From: Bacillus sp. (in: firmicutes) | GTDB taxonomy: Bacteria > Bacillota > Bacilli > Bacillales > Bacillaceae_J | DNA length: 64,000 bases | Direction: 5' to 3' | NCBI GenBank assembly: GCA_012842745.1 | Contig: DUSF01000018.1 | Location: forward strand, 1 to 64,000 | Shown: positions 43,546 to 51,813 of the stretch, one piece after another | Layout: each line of letters starts with the position of its first letter | Position numbering within the stretch: the first letter of the stretch is position 1 | Notes under the pieces: generated by a model | Database searches by the model: none | Seen by the model: the letters and a program-made list of their open reading frames with translations, nothing else | What the model was told of the DNA's origin: nothing | Position numbers and translations under genes: made by a program

Positions 43546-44286
43546 ATGAAAAAAATAATTGATATTCAACATTTAAGCAAATCCTTTGGAGCCCATGAAG
43601 TATTAAAAGATATTAATTTTTCAGTTAATAAGGGAGAAGTCGTTTGCATTATCGGTTCCTCTGGTTCTGGTAAATCGACGCTACTTCGTTGTGTGAATCT
43701 GTTAGAGAAACCTAGTGGCGGCCAGATTATTTATCGAGGTGAAAATATTTTGGATGACAAACATAATATACCTGCTTACCGCCAAAAGCTTGGGATGGTA
43801 TTCCAACAATTTAATCTATTTAACAATCACAATGTCTTAGGAAATTGTGTAGTTGGACAAGTCAAGGTTTTAGGCCGCACCAAAGATGAAGCTGAAAAAG
43901 TGGCCTCGAAATATTTAAAGGTTGTTGGCATGGACAAGTATGTGAACGCGAAGCCGAGACAATTATCTGGCGGACAAAAGCAGCGGGTTGCAATTGCTAG
44001 AGCGCTTTCAATGGAGCCGGATGTCATTTTGTTCGATGAACCAACGTCTGCCTTAGATCCCGAAATGGTCGGCGAAGTATTAAAAATAATGAAAGAGCTT
44101 GCTGAATCAGGCTTAACCATGCTAATCGTAACACATGAAATGGAGTTCGCTAAAGAAGTATCAAACCGTGTCGTTTTCATGGACAAAGGGGTTATTGCTG
44201 AAGAAGGAAGCCCAGAGCAAATCTTTAATAACCCAAAACAAGAGCGGACAAGGGAATTTTTAAAGCGGACTTTGAAAAATATTTGA
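43546..44286 (+). CDS. Amino acid ABC transporter ATP-binding protein
   Basis: A 246-residue ATPase of the GlnQ/HisP group: Walker [10 protein letters not shown]-loop VFQQFNLF, signature [15 protein letters not shown], Walker [14 protein letters not shown] and switch [11 protein letters not shown]. It closes the three-gene importer. AGGGGGAGGG precedes the ATG. Confidence 0.95.
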   Translation: MKKIIDIQHLSKSFGAHEVLKDINFSVNKGEVVCIIGSSGSGKSTLLRCVNLLEKPSGGQIIYRGENILDDKHNIPAYRQKLGMVFQQFNLFNNHNVLGNCVVGQVKVLGRTKDEAEKVASKYLKVVGMDKYVNAKPRQLSGGQKQRVAIARALSMEPDVILFDEPTSALDPEMVGEVLKIMKELAESGLTMLIVTHEMEFAKEVSNRVVFMDKGVIAEEGSPEQIFNNPKQERTREFLKRTLKNI

Positions 44287-44302
44287 ATTTTCAAAAATTA
44301 TA

Positions 44303-44331
44303 TTGCGAAAATTAAAATAATTTAATATAAT
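44303..44331 (+). promoter_or_regulatory. Promoter of the micro-ORF leader
   Basis: TTGCGA (44303-44308) and TATAAT (44326-44331) are separated by 17 bp, directly after the ABC operon. Confidence 0.65.
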
Positions 44332-44390
44332 TATTCCTAATACCTTCTTCTTTATTCGTCTATGGGAATTTCCAAATTGCAAAATATACG

Positions 44391-44466
44391 TAATGGCAAG
44401 TCATCGAAAGATGTTATTCAAGACACAAAATTGTAAGGGTAAAGTTGTGTGGTAATACTAGCCAAT
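44391..44466 (+). ncRNA. Three-helix structured leader, GEMM-like in outline
   Basis: TGGC (44394-44397) can pair with GCCA (44461-44464) as an outer stem. Inside it are two hairpins: CATC-GAAA-GATG (44402-44413, a GNRA tetraloop) and ACACAA (44423-44428) with TTGTGT (44445-44450). The words GGCAAG before the first hairpin and ACTAGCC at the 3' end recall the c-di-GMP-I (GEMM-I) riboswitch, which has the same three-helix plan with a docking GAAA loop. The conserved core ACGCAAAGCC is not there, so a standard GEMM-I is unlikely. Confidence 0.35.
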
Positions 44467-44509
44467 GTCGAATTAACTCCTGTTTGAAAATTTAAAGGAG
44501 GTATGTAGT

Positions 44510-44596
44510 TTGGATTTTTGTGGAAAATGTCCTTTGGAAGTTAGCGGAATGAATAATGAAAATCCCATAGATGAGAAAACGGAGGAATGGTTATGA
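44510..44596 (+). CDS. 28-codon micro-ORF with Cys-x2-Cys, unknown
   Basis: Starting at TTG 44510, nine bases after AAAGGAG, this frame encodes MDFCGKCPLEVSGMNNENP and an acidic tail EKTEEWL. The C-x2-C-P head could bind a metal or form a disulfide. Its stop overlaps the next micro-ORF start (TTATGA), so the two are probably translated together. I do not recognise either. Confidence 0.5.
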   Translation: MDFCGKCPLEVSGMNNENPIDEKTEEWL

Positions 44597-44706
44597 CAAA
44601 AAAGAAATTAAATAAAGTAGTCTTAAAGACTATCAAGTCCCACATTAAAGAACAAAAACAATTGCAAAAATCTTTACTTAGAGAGGCAAACATAAGTTAC
44701 AAATAG
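44593..44706 (+). CDS. 37-codon basic micro-protein, unknown
   Basis: ATG 44593 follows GGAGG and overlaps the preceding micro-ORF. The product begins MTKKKLNKVVLKTIKSHIKE and is strongly basic and helical, with no membrane segment. It recalls in general character the small basic FbpB-type proteins of Bacillus, but I see no real match. A terminator follows, so leader, two micro-ORFs and terminator form a short stand-alone transcript. Confidence 0.5.
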   Translation: MTKKKLNKVVLKTIKSHIKEQKQLQKSLLREANISYK

Positions 44707-44757
44707 TTGCTTGAATGTAAGTGGAATGACTTGGATGATTATAAGAAGAAGGTGAAG

Positions 44758-44791
44758 CAGCTTGCTCATATTGGGTGGGCTGTTTTCTTTT
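44758..44791 (+). terminator. Terminator after the micro-ORFs
   Basis: CAGCTTGCTCA (44758-44768) pairs with TGGGTGGGCTG (44772-44782) through several G-T pairs, followed by a T-rich tail. Confidence 0.65.
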
Positions 44792-44887
44792 ATGGTATAA
44801 TGTAGGGAATAACATCTATTTTTGGGAATATAGTAAAAATAGTGGTAAGAAGTTATACCACAGTGTAAGTTGGAGGATTATCAATTC

Positions 44888-46729
44888 ATGCAGTTAATTT
44901 TAACATTTTTAATTCTTGGTATTACGATTATTCTTTTCATGAGCAATCGTGTTCGTGCTGATTTTGTTAGTTTACTAGCTTTATTAGCCCTTGTTTTGAC
45001 AGGGATTTTGGAGCCGTCTGAGGCATTGGCAGGCTTTTCAAACTCAGTTGTCATTATGATTGCAGGGTTGTTCGTTGTCGGAGCAGGCATACTACGCACT
45101 GGTCTGGCCCAAAAGGCAGGCAATCTACTATTACGCTGGTCAGGCAATAGTGAGAAAAAACTTTTTGTATTATTATTGTGCATTGTTGTTTTTATCGGTT
45201 CTTTTATGAGTAACACGGGTACCGTTGCGATTATGCTACCTGTTGTTATTAGTATTGCTTTAAGTATAAAAACAGATGTTTCGAAGTTTTTAATTCCATT
45301 GTCTTATGCAGCTAGTTTGTCAGGCCTGATGACGCTAATTGCTTCGCCACCTAATTTAATTATTAGCCAAACCCTCGTAGACCATGGGTTTCAGCGTCTA
45401 GGTTTTTTTGACATTACGCCGATTGGGATTATAGGAGCGATAACAGGGATTACATATTTATTTGTAGTTAGAAATATATTGCTGCCAAATCGTAAAAACA
45501 AAAAACGGGTTGATCATAAGCACTTATCACCAAAGGATCTTATCCAGAATTATCATTTAGAAGATATTTTACATCGTGTTCAAGTGCCTGAAGGGTCCCC
45601 TATGGTTGAAAAGCTTTTATCAGATTTGAAAATTCCTGCAAACTATCAATTATGTATTTTGAAAATTGACCGAAAAGCTGGCGAAGGTAGAAGTCTTTTG
45701 CCGATTACGTATCAAGAGATGGCAGGGCCAACAAGTGTTATTCAAGCAAAGGATATTCTATATATTCAAGGGTTACGACCACAAGTAGAGAAATTAGTAA
45801 CTGATTATCAGCTTGTCGTTGAAACTGAAAAAATGGATAATAATGAACTTGTATCAAGCCGATTAGGGGTTGCAGAAGTACTTTTAACACCTTATTCTAG
45901 TTTAGTTAACAAAACGATTCGCGACATTAATTTTCGTGAAAAATATAATTTGAATATTATTGGGATTAATCGAAAGGGAAACTATATTTTAAAAGAAATG
46001 TCAGATGTCCACCTCCGTTTCGGAGATGCACTTTTAGTGCAAGGGTCATGGGACGAAATTGATCTTCTTTCAAAAGAAACAAAAGATGTCGTCGTCGTTG
46101 GTCAACCGAAGGTTCATGCCAGCATGGCTTCAGCCAGTGGGAAGGCACCAATAGCTGGGATGATTATGCTTTTTATGATTTTATTAATGGTTTTAGAGGT
46201 TTTTCCGACTGTTATTTCTGTTTTAATCGGTGCTGTTTTAATGATTATTACCGGTTGTTTGCGAAATATGGATGATGCTTATGGTCAGATGAACTGGGAA
46301 AGTATTGTCTTAATAGCCTGTATGTTGCCTTTAGCAACAGCGTTAGAAAAAACAGGCGGAATGGTCTACCTTTCAGAAGGGATTATCAAATTACTTGGCG
46401 GCTATGGTCCAACCGGTGTTTTAATTGGTATCTATCTAGTTACAATGGTATTTGGGCAATTTATTAGCAACACGGCGACAGCTGTCTTGTTTGCTCCAAT
46501 TGCGATGAACGCCGCATTGAAAATTGGTGTGAGCCCTTATCCGTTTTTAATAGCTGTTGCCGTTGCCGCAAGCATGGCTTTTGCTACACCAGTAGCATCA
46601 CCGACAAATGCTTTAGTTATGACAGCTGGTAGTTATAAATTCAGTGACTTCGTAAAAATCGGTATTCCAATGCAAATCGTCATGTTTATCGTTATGATGC
46701 TTGTAATTCCACTTTTATTTTCATTTTAG
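44888..46729 (+). CDS. SLC13/DASS-family permease with two RCK_C domains
   Basis: A 613-residue membrane protein. The first block of helices (about 1-200) and the last (about 420-613) are of the ArsB/CitM/SLC13 ion-transporter type, with paired signatures SNTGTVAIMLPVV and SNTATAVLFAPIA plus ATPVASPTNALV. The central soluble part (about 215-405) has two TrkA-C-like (RCK_C) modules. These bind regulatory ligands in other transporters, c-di-AMP in some Firmicute cases. Substrates of such proteins include sulfate and dicarboxylates. ATG 44888 after TGGAGG is chosen over TTG 44870. Confidence 0.87.
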   Translation: MQLILTFLILGITIILFMSNRVRADFVSLLALLALVLTGILEPSEALAGFSNSVVIMIAGLFVVGAGILRTGLAQKAGNLLLRWSGNSEKKLFVLLLCIVVFIGSFMSNTGTVAIMLPVVISIALSIKTDVSKFLIPLSYAASLSGLMTLIASPPNLIISQTLVDHGFQRLGFFDITPIGIIGAITGITYLFVVRNILLPNRKNKKRVDHKHLSPKDLIQNYHLEDILHRVQVPEGSPMVEKLLSDLKIPANYQLCILKIDRKAGEGRSLLPITYQEMAGPTSVIQAKDILYIQGLRPQVEKLVTDYQLVVETEKMDNNELVSSRLGVAEVLLTPYSSLVNKTIRDINFREKYNLNIIGINRKGNYILKEMSDVHLRFGDALLVQGSWDEIDLLSKETKDVVVVGQPKVHASMASASGKAPIAGMIMLFMILLMVLEVFPTVISVLIGAVLMIITGCLRNMDDAYGQMNWESIVLIACMLPLATALEKTGGMVYLSEGIIKLLGGYGPTGVLIGIYLVTMVFGQFISNTATAVLFAPIAMNAALKIGVSPYPFLIAVAVAASMAFATPVASPTNALVMTAGSYKFSDFVKIGIPMQIVMFIVMMLVIPLLFSF

Positions 46730-46769
46730 GAAGCAGGGGGCGGTTCTCCCCTCCTGCTTCCTTCTTTTT
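46729..46769 (+). terminator. Terminator of the SLC13 gene
   Basis: GGAAGCAGG (46729-46737) and CCTGCTTCC (46753-46761) with inner G/C pairs, then TTCTTTTT. Confidence 0.9.
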
Positions 46770-46993
46770 ACGAAGCTTTTGCTTCTAATTCCTCTACTAC
46801 TGGAGCTTTGTTCCCAACCGTACTAAGCAATAAACCAACACCAGTACCAACAAGTGCATCCATCGTATTATACCCTTCTAGAAATCCTGTAAAAATGTCC
46901 CATATATTTTTCCATCTTAGAAGGGTTTAAGCTAACTACATAAACAAGAGCGAAAAATAAAACAGTACATAATAATATGAATGTTTTGTTCAT
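46768..46993 (-). pseudogene. Remnant of a branched-chain amino acid carrier (BrnQ-like)
   Basis: On the minus strand ATG 46993 begins [32 protein letters not shown]; after a one-base shift the text continues IFTGFLEGYNTMDALVG and ends at TAA 46768. N-P-S-K followed by GFLEGYxTMDAL is the wording of BrnQ carriers, but about 400 residues are missing between and around these parts. No ribosome site precedes the ATG. It is a scrap of a lost transporter gene. Confidence 0.5.
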
Positions 46994-47011
46994 TTAATAT
47001 GGGGTGACTTC

Positions 47012-47935
47012 ATGGCTAAAAAAAGCTTTAAAGATTATAAATTAAGTGAGGAAATAAATAGAGCACTTGCTTGTTTGAACTATAAAAATCCAACAGAAGT
47101 TCAAAGTGAAGTAATACCAATGGCGTTGGAGAAGAAGGACTTAGTTGTAAAATCACAAACAGGTAGTGGAAAAACAGCTTCATTTGGTATTCCAATTTGC
47201 GAAATGGTAGAGTGGGAGGAAAATAAGCCTCAAGCCCTAATCCTTACTCCGACCCGAGAGCTTGCTGCACAGGTAAATAATTTCAGCTATCCGTGTGAAA
47301 AGATTCATGGAGGGATGTACCAAGAAGACCGGTTTGCAGTCATGAATGATTTTAAAAAGGGGGATTTCCGCTACTTAGTGGCAACAGATGTGGCAGCAAG
47401 AGGAATTGATATTGAGCATATTAATCTTGTTATAAACTTTGACATGCCTTCAGAAAAAGAAAGCTATGTGCATCGAATTGGAAGAACAGGCCGTGCTGGT
47501 AAAACAGGGAAGGCAATCACATTAATAACGGAAAATGAAGAAAAGTATTTAGCTGAAATTGAGGATTATGTACGTTTTCAAATTCCGATCATTGACCCAC
47601 CTTCAAAGGAAGCGATTCAAAGAGGAAAGGCTGCCTTTGAAGAAAAAATAAAGGCAAGCCCAGCTCCAAAAGAGGATAAAAATGCACAATTAAATCAGGA
47701 TATTATGAAGTTATATTTTAATGGTGGAAAGAAAAAGAAAATAAGAGCAGTAGATTTTGTAGGTACAATTGCGAAAATTGAAGGTGTGTCAGCGGAAGAT
47801 ATTGGAATAATAACAATCCATGAAAATGAATCATTTGTTGAAATATTAAATGGTAAGGGGCCAATCGTTCTACAGGCAATGAAGAAAACGACCGTAAAAG
47901 GTAAGCGATTAAAAGTACATAAGGCCATTGAATAA
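47012..47935 (+). CDS. dbpA: DbpA-like RNA helicase with a large internal deletion
   Basis: DbpA is a DEAD-box helicase that binds 23S rRNA hairpin 92 during ribosome assembly. The N terminus has the Q motif, SQTGSGKT (motif I) and PTRELAAQV (Ia). Then the text jumps at about 47275-47287 to [10 protein letters not shown]. Later motifs [12 protein letters not shown] and [10 protein letters not shown] are present, as is the specific RNA-binding domain ([21 protein letters not shown]). At 307 residues against about 480, some 170 residues are gone in frame, including the DEAD box and SAT motif. ATP hydrolysis should be lost, while specific RNA binding may survive. Confidence 0.88.
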   Translation: MAKKSFKDYKLSEEINRALACLNYKNPTEVQSEVIPMALEKKDLVVKSQTGSGKTASFGIPICEMVEWEENKPQALILTPTRELAAQVNNFSYPCEKIHGGMYQEDRFAVMNDFKKGDFRYLVATDVAARGIDIEHINLVINFDMPSEKESYVHRIGRTGRAGKTGKAITLITENEEKYLAEIEDYVRFQIPIIDPPSKEAIQRGKAAFEEKIKASPAPKEDKNAQLNQDIMKLYFNGGKKKKIRAVDFVGTIAKIEGVSAEDIGIITIHENESFVEILNGKGPIVLQAMKKTTVKGKRLKVHKAIE

Positions 47936-47965
47936 GGAAGCAGGGGAGATAATTCCCCAGCTCCC

Positions 47966-48337
47966 TTAAATAACGTTTGATACACCTACTAATGATTCTG
48001 GTTTTGTGCCAAGAATTAATAGGCATAGTTTTGAGAAGTTTGTGTTGCTCACTTTTGCGATTAATTGCTTCAGCACTTCGAAGTCTTTGTCATCCTTTAG
48101 TTTTTGAATTTCATTTTTATACAATTGCAATACAGAGTCATAAACGAAATGTGGTGAAGCTTCACCAGAATCCTTATCCATTAATAAACATCCCATGTAA
48201 TGATATTTAAACTGCAATGCACGTGTTAGATAAATAGTATGAACTAGTTTTGCATAAAGGGCTGGATAGTCTTGTTTCATTTTTTCAATCGCTTGTTTCG
48301 CACTAATTAACTCGTTTAAATTTGTATAAATAATCAT
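47966..48337 (-). CDS. Hypothetical protein
   Basis: A 123-residue, mostly helical soluble protein, with no motif I recognise (MIIYTNLNELISAKQAIEKM at the start). Two cysteines occur (GCLLMD, LCLLI). A strong GGAGGAAAAA site precedes the ATG at 48335-48337, so it is very likely translated. It stands alone between dbpA and the LysR gene, convergent with dbpA. Confidence 0.65.
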   Translation of the reverse strand: MIIYTNLNELISAKQAIEKMKQDYPALYAKLVHTIYLTRALQFKYHYMGCLLMDKDSGEASPHFVYDSVLQLYKNEIQKLKDDKDFEVLKQLIAKVSNTNFSKLCLLILGTKPESLVGVSNVI

Positions 48338-48489
48338 TGCTTTTTCCTCCTTCAGTTCTGTTGGAAAAATATGAAAACCCTATCTCTATATTAAAATTGT
48401 ACGCCTGTTTGGAATGAAAGTAAAATGGTTATATTTCATCCATCGTATAGATAAAATCAATGGAAGGGTTTCCAGCAATGAATATTGTA

Positions 48490-49371
48490 TTAGTTAGTTA
48501 ATCTTTTTTGAGCGAAATGGAGCCATTCCTTTGCTGCATAGGAAAGGTATTGATTTTTGCTCCAGATTACTGCGAGCTTCCATGCAATAGTAGGATTTAC
48601 TACTTTAATCGACTTGATTTGATTATTTAAATGCTTGCATGCTCCCTCTGGCAAAAGGGCAACGCCAAGTTTCCAGGCAACCATTTCTTCGATAAAAGAC
48701 CGTTGTGAGCTTTCAGCGATGATTGTTGGATTAAAACCGACACTTATACAAGAATCAATGATTCGATCATTTAATACAAAGTCTTTATTAAACAAGATAA
48801 AGGCCTCATTTGCCAATTCTTTTAACTCTACTTCCTGTCGTTCTGCTAACGGATGGGAGGCATGCAGAATTAGCCTAAGGTCTTCTACTAGAAATGCGAA
48901 ATGTTCAAATAGTTCATCATTCGTCGGTAGAACGATGACCCCTACATCAAGAAGATTGTTGCCAACATTTTCTGAAATTTTTTTCGAGCCTTCTTCAACG
49001 AGTTGGAAGGTAACTCCAGGATATTTTTCATGAAAATCACTAACGATCTTGAGAAATATATGAGCATCAAAAATCGGGGGCAATCCAATCCGAATATGCC
49101 CCCTTTTTAATCCTAGAAGCTGGTCCAATTCTGTTTCTAAATTATGAAAGGCAAAATCAATAAGCTTTGCTTGTTCAAGAATAATCTTTCCAGCATCTGT
49201 TAACACTAATTGCTTTCTTGAACGGTCAAAAAGAGCAACACCTAATTCATCTTCAAGGTTTTTTATCATTTTGCTAATTGTTGGCTGGGTAATATATAAG
49301 TTCTCAGCTGCGCGCGAAAAACTTTTCGCTTTGGCAACCTCGATAAAATACAGTAAATGTTTAATATCCAA
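48490..49371 (-). CDS. LysR-family transcription regulator
   Basis: A 293-residue LysR regulator: winged helix-turn-helix (SFSRAAENLYITQPTISKMIKNLEDELG) followed by the periplasmic-binding-like effector domain (RGHIRIGLPPI). The overall wording resembles the CidR/AlsR group that responds to small carboxylates. It starts at TTG 49371, 6 bases after the stop of the diguanylate cyclase gene, and its ribosome site AGGTGA overlaps that stop. The two are therefore cotranscribed, an uncommon arrangement; LysR genes usually face their target genes. Confidence 0.9.
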   Translation of the reverse strand: MDIKHLLYFIEVAKAKSFSRAAENLYITQPTISKMIKNLEDELGVALFDRSRKQLVLTDAGKIILEQAKLIDFAFHNLETELDQLLGLKRGHIRIGLPPIFDAHIFLKIVSDFHEKYPGVTFQLVEEGSKKISENVGNNLLDVGVIVLPTNDELFEHFAFLVEDLRLILHASHPLAERQEVELKELANEAFILFNKDFVLNDRIIDSCISVGFNPTIIAESSQRSFIEEMVAWKLGVALLPEGACKHLNNQIKSIKVVNPTIAWKLAVIWSKNQYLSYAAKEWLHFAQKRLTN

Positions 49372-49377
49372 TTTGCT

Positions 49378-50943
49378 TCACCTGTAGTCATTTTTGTAAA
49401 CGGTAGTTCTATTTCTTCCTTCATTTTTTGATTGATAGAGAGCAGCATCGGCTCTCTTAATGACCATTTCGGGTAACTGGTCTTTCTTTTGAAAAGAGGA
49501 GATGCCTAAAGAAATTGTAATGGGTTTCCCCGTAGGACTTATTGTTTCCGCTACTTTTATTCTCAACCGTTCTGCGAGTGCAAACGCATCTGCCTCATTC
49601 TTATCTTTTAAAAGAATCACAAACTCTTCACCACCATAGCGAAAACATAAGTCATCTTCACGAATAACATCATGCATCGTTTTTGCAAGAAATTTTAACA
49701 CTTCATCTCCTACTAAATGTCCATATTCGTCATTCACTTTTTTAAATCGATCAATGTCAGCCATAATCAAAGAAAAATGGACTTTCTTTTTTACCCATTT
49801 TTCAATCTCTATATCAAACGCCCTTCGATTGGCAAGTCCTGTTAAGCCATCCCTTTGAATTTGATACGTTAACAGCTGGAAATATTGTTGAATATGTTTG
49901 TATAATTGGCGAACTTCGTATATATAAGACTTCATTTCTAATCGTTGTATCGATAGGGCCTCGTTTTTTGGAAGAATGGCCTCTTCTGAAAACTTTGCCA
50001 ATCTATTAATTGGCTTCGTAATAGGATTAGTAAATATCCAAGCAAGCGCCAAAATAAGTAGTAATAAAGGGAGCGATTGGATCATTGTTTTTACTGTTAG
50101 AGCGCGAAGCGGCTCTTTTATTACTGATGTAGGTGTTTGCGTGATAATGCCCCAACCTGTTTGCTCGACAAAGGCATAACCTGCGAAATATTCAATGCCT
50201 TCGTTATTGATGATTTGCGCGGAGCCGCTTTTTCCTTGCATCACATTTTTTACAAGTGGATGATTTGCGAGCGATTCGTTGATTCGGCTAGAATCTGGAT
50301 GATAAATGATTTGGCCTGAACGGTCAACAACAAAAACAGATGATTCATCTAAAAATTCATGTTGCTCTAGTATCCTTTTGAGAGAATTATCACTTTGCAA
50401 ATAGATAGTGCCATCAATAACACCCTTATACGTTCCTTTATCATCAAAAATAGGGTTTGATATAAGGACGACAAGGTTTCCCGTTTGTGCTAAATAGGGA
50501 TCGGAAATAAACGGTTTTTTATTTTTTAAAGCTTCTTCCATCAGCTTTGACTTTATTTTCGTTCCTGGTTGCACCCCACCTTTATTATTGGGAACGACTT
50601 GTGGACTTATTAGCTGGACAACACCGTTTGCATCGGTAGTGAATAGGGAATTAAAATAGCCACTATTGCCAGCTCTCCAATTGTCTAAATCCGCTTGAGT
50701 AAATGGTTGGTTCCCGATTATTTTTGCCAAAGTACTTAGATTTTGTTGCGTATTTTCAAGCAAATCGTTCGTACTTAAAGAAATTTTCTTTGCGTAACGA
50801 TAGTTATCCTCAAGATGATTTACCGTTAACGTATTTTTTAATGCATGATTTGATAAATACCAGTTGATTGTTGTTGTGGCGCAAACTGCAAAAACAACTA
50901 AAATACTTATCGCAAATTTTAGCTTTATTCCTTTATTAAACAT
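49378..50943 (-). CDS. Membrane dCache-GGDEF diguanylate cyclase
   Basis: A 521-residue protein with an N-terminal helix (about 10-30), an extracellular dCache sensor (about 35-275, with FNSLFTTDANGVVQLISP and SVFVVDRSGQIIYHPD), a second helix (about 285-305), a HAMP-like linker and a GGDEF domain (about 355-515). The active motif RYGGEEFVIL is intact, so it should make c-di-GMP in response to an external small molecule. It is followed in the same operon by the LysR gene. Confidence 0.92.
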   Translation of the reverse strand: MFNKGIKLKFAISILVVFAVCATTTINWYLSNHALKNTLTVNHLEDNYRYAKKISLSTNDLLENTQQNLSTLAKIIGNQPFTQADLDNWRAGNSGYFNSLFTTDANGVVQLISPQVVPNNKGGVQPGTKIKSKLMEEALKNKKPFISDPYLAQTGNLVVLISNPIFDDKGTYKGVIDGTIYLQSDNSLKRILEQHEFLDESSVFVVDRSGQIIYHPDSSRINESLANHPLVKNVMQGKSGSAQIINNEGIEYFAGYAFVEQTGWGIITQTPTSVIKEPLRALTVKTMIQSLPLLLLILALAWIFTNPITKPINRLAKFSEEAILPKNEALSIQRLEMKSYIYEVRQLYKHIQQYFQLLTYQIQRDGLTGLANRRAFDIEIEKWVKKKVHFSLIMADIDRFKKVNDEYGHLVGDEVLKFLAKTMHDVIREDDLCFRYGGEEFVILLKDKNEADAFALAERLRIKVAETISPTGKPITISLGISSFQKKDQLPEMVIKRADAALYQSKNEGRNRTTVYKNDYR

Positions 50944-51085
50944 TTGTTTATCTCCTTTTGCGATAACGATTATTTTTATATTATAAGTATAATTTTACCA
51001 AGAGAAAGCAAAGATTAATAGTATGAATAAATGATAATTGTGACAGAATATTAGAAAGATAAACATAGGAAAGTCATCTTGCTTC

Positions 51086-51144
51086 TTGACATATGACATA
51101 GTGTCATCTAATATAAAACGTAAGGCGTATGACATGTTGTCATA
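51086..51144 (+). promoter_or_regulatory. tetR-type promoter with two operators
   Basis: TTGACA (51086-51091) and TAATAT (51109-51114) are 17 bp apart, and the spacer is exactly a dyad TATGACA-TAG-TGTCATC (51092-51108). A second copy, TATGACA-TGT-TGTCATA (51128-51144), lies just past the start point. The centres are 36 bp apart. Autorepression by the downstream TetR protein is the simplest reading. Confidence 0.8.
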
Positions 51145-51178
51145 ATGTAAATAATAGAAAAGTGATAGGAGGAAAAGG

Positions 51179-51793
51179 TTGCCAAAGGTCACATTTTTTA
51201 ATTTAGCAAATGATAAGAGAGAAATATTGATAAAAGCGCTTGAAAAAGAATTTTCAAGAGTACCATTATATGATGCATCAATTGCAAATATCGTTAAATT
51301 TGCTAATATTCCACGCGGCAGCTTTTACCAATATTTTGATGATAAAGAGGATGCTTATTTCTTTTTATTACAGGAGCAGATTAAAAATCATAAAGAAAAA
51401 TTTGTTTTATGCTTACAAATACATAATGGCGATTTGTTTGCTGCCATGATTGCTATGTTTGCATTAACAATTAAGGAATTATCGAAAGATGAAAATATTA
51501 ACTTCTTGAAAAATACATTTTTGAATATGAACCATGAAATTGAGAGTAAATTCAATGATATTTTTAATGCTAGTGGAGGTGTTGAACAGTTTCGTAACAT
51601 TAGTTTGCTCATTGATAAAAGTAATTTGAACATCACGAGTGATAAAGAATTATTCCACCTTATGAAAATTGTCATTACTGTAACATTTCGCAATTTAGCT
51701 GAAAAATTAGCGCAAAATTTAACAGTAGACGAAGCGATGAACGGTTATACGATTGAAATGGGGTTGCTAAAAAAGGGCTTGCAAAAAAATTGA
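51179..51793 (+). CDS. TetR/AcrR-family regulator
   Basis: A 204-residue repressor. The DNA-binding part reads ILIKALEKEFSRVPLYDASIANIVKFANIPRGSFYQYFDDKEDAYFFLL, a standard TetR helix-turn-helix; the rest is a helical ligand domain. Translation starts at TTG 51179, six bases after TAGGAGG. The Spx-like gene follows 20 bp downstream in the same operon, so the two are probably made together and repressed through the two dyads upstream. Ligand unknown. Confidence 0.9.
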   Translation: MPKVTFFNLANDKREILIKALEKEFSRVPLYDASIANIVKFANIPRGSFYQYFDDKEDAYFFLLQEQIKNHKEKFVLCLQIHNGDLFAAMIAMFALTIKELSKDENINFLKNTFLNMNHEIESKFNDIFNASGGVEQFRNISLLIDKSNLNITSDKELFHLMKIVITVTFRNLAEKLAQNLTVDEAMNGYTIEMGLLKKGLQKN

Positions 51794-51813
51794 ATGGGAA
51801 AGGGAGTGTGTTA

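Noticed and set aside
43827-44294. A 155-codon minus-strand frame inside the ABC ATP-binding gene
   Set aside because: Antisense to a highly conserved ATPase whose codon pattern explains the open frame.
44391-44466. A standard c-di-GMP-I riboswitch
   Set aside because: Only the three-helix outline fits; the ligand-contacting core sequence is missing, so it is reported only as GEMM-like.
48635-49033. A 132-codon plus-strand frame opposite the LysR gene
   Set aside because: Antisense shadow; the LysR frame has full domain support.
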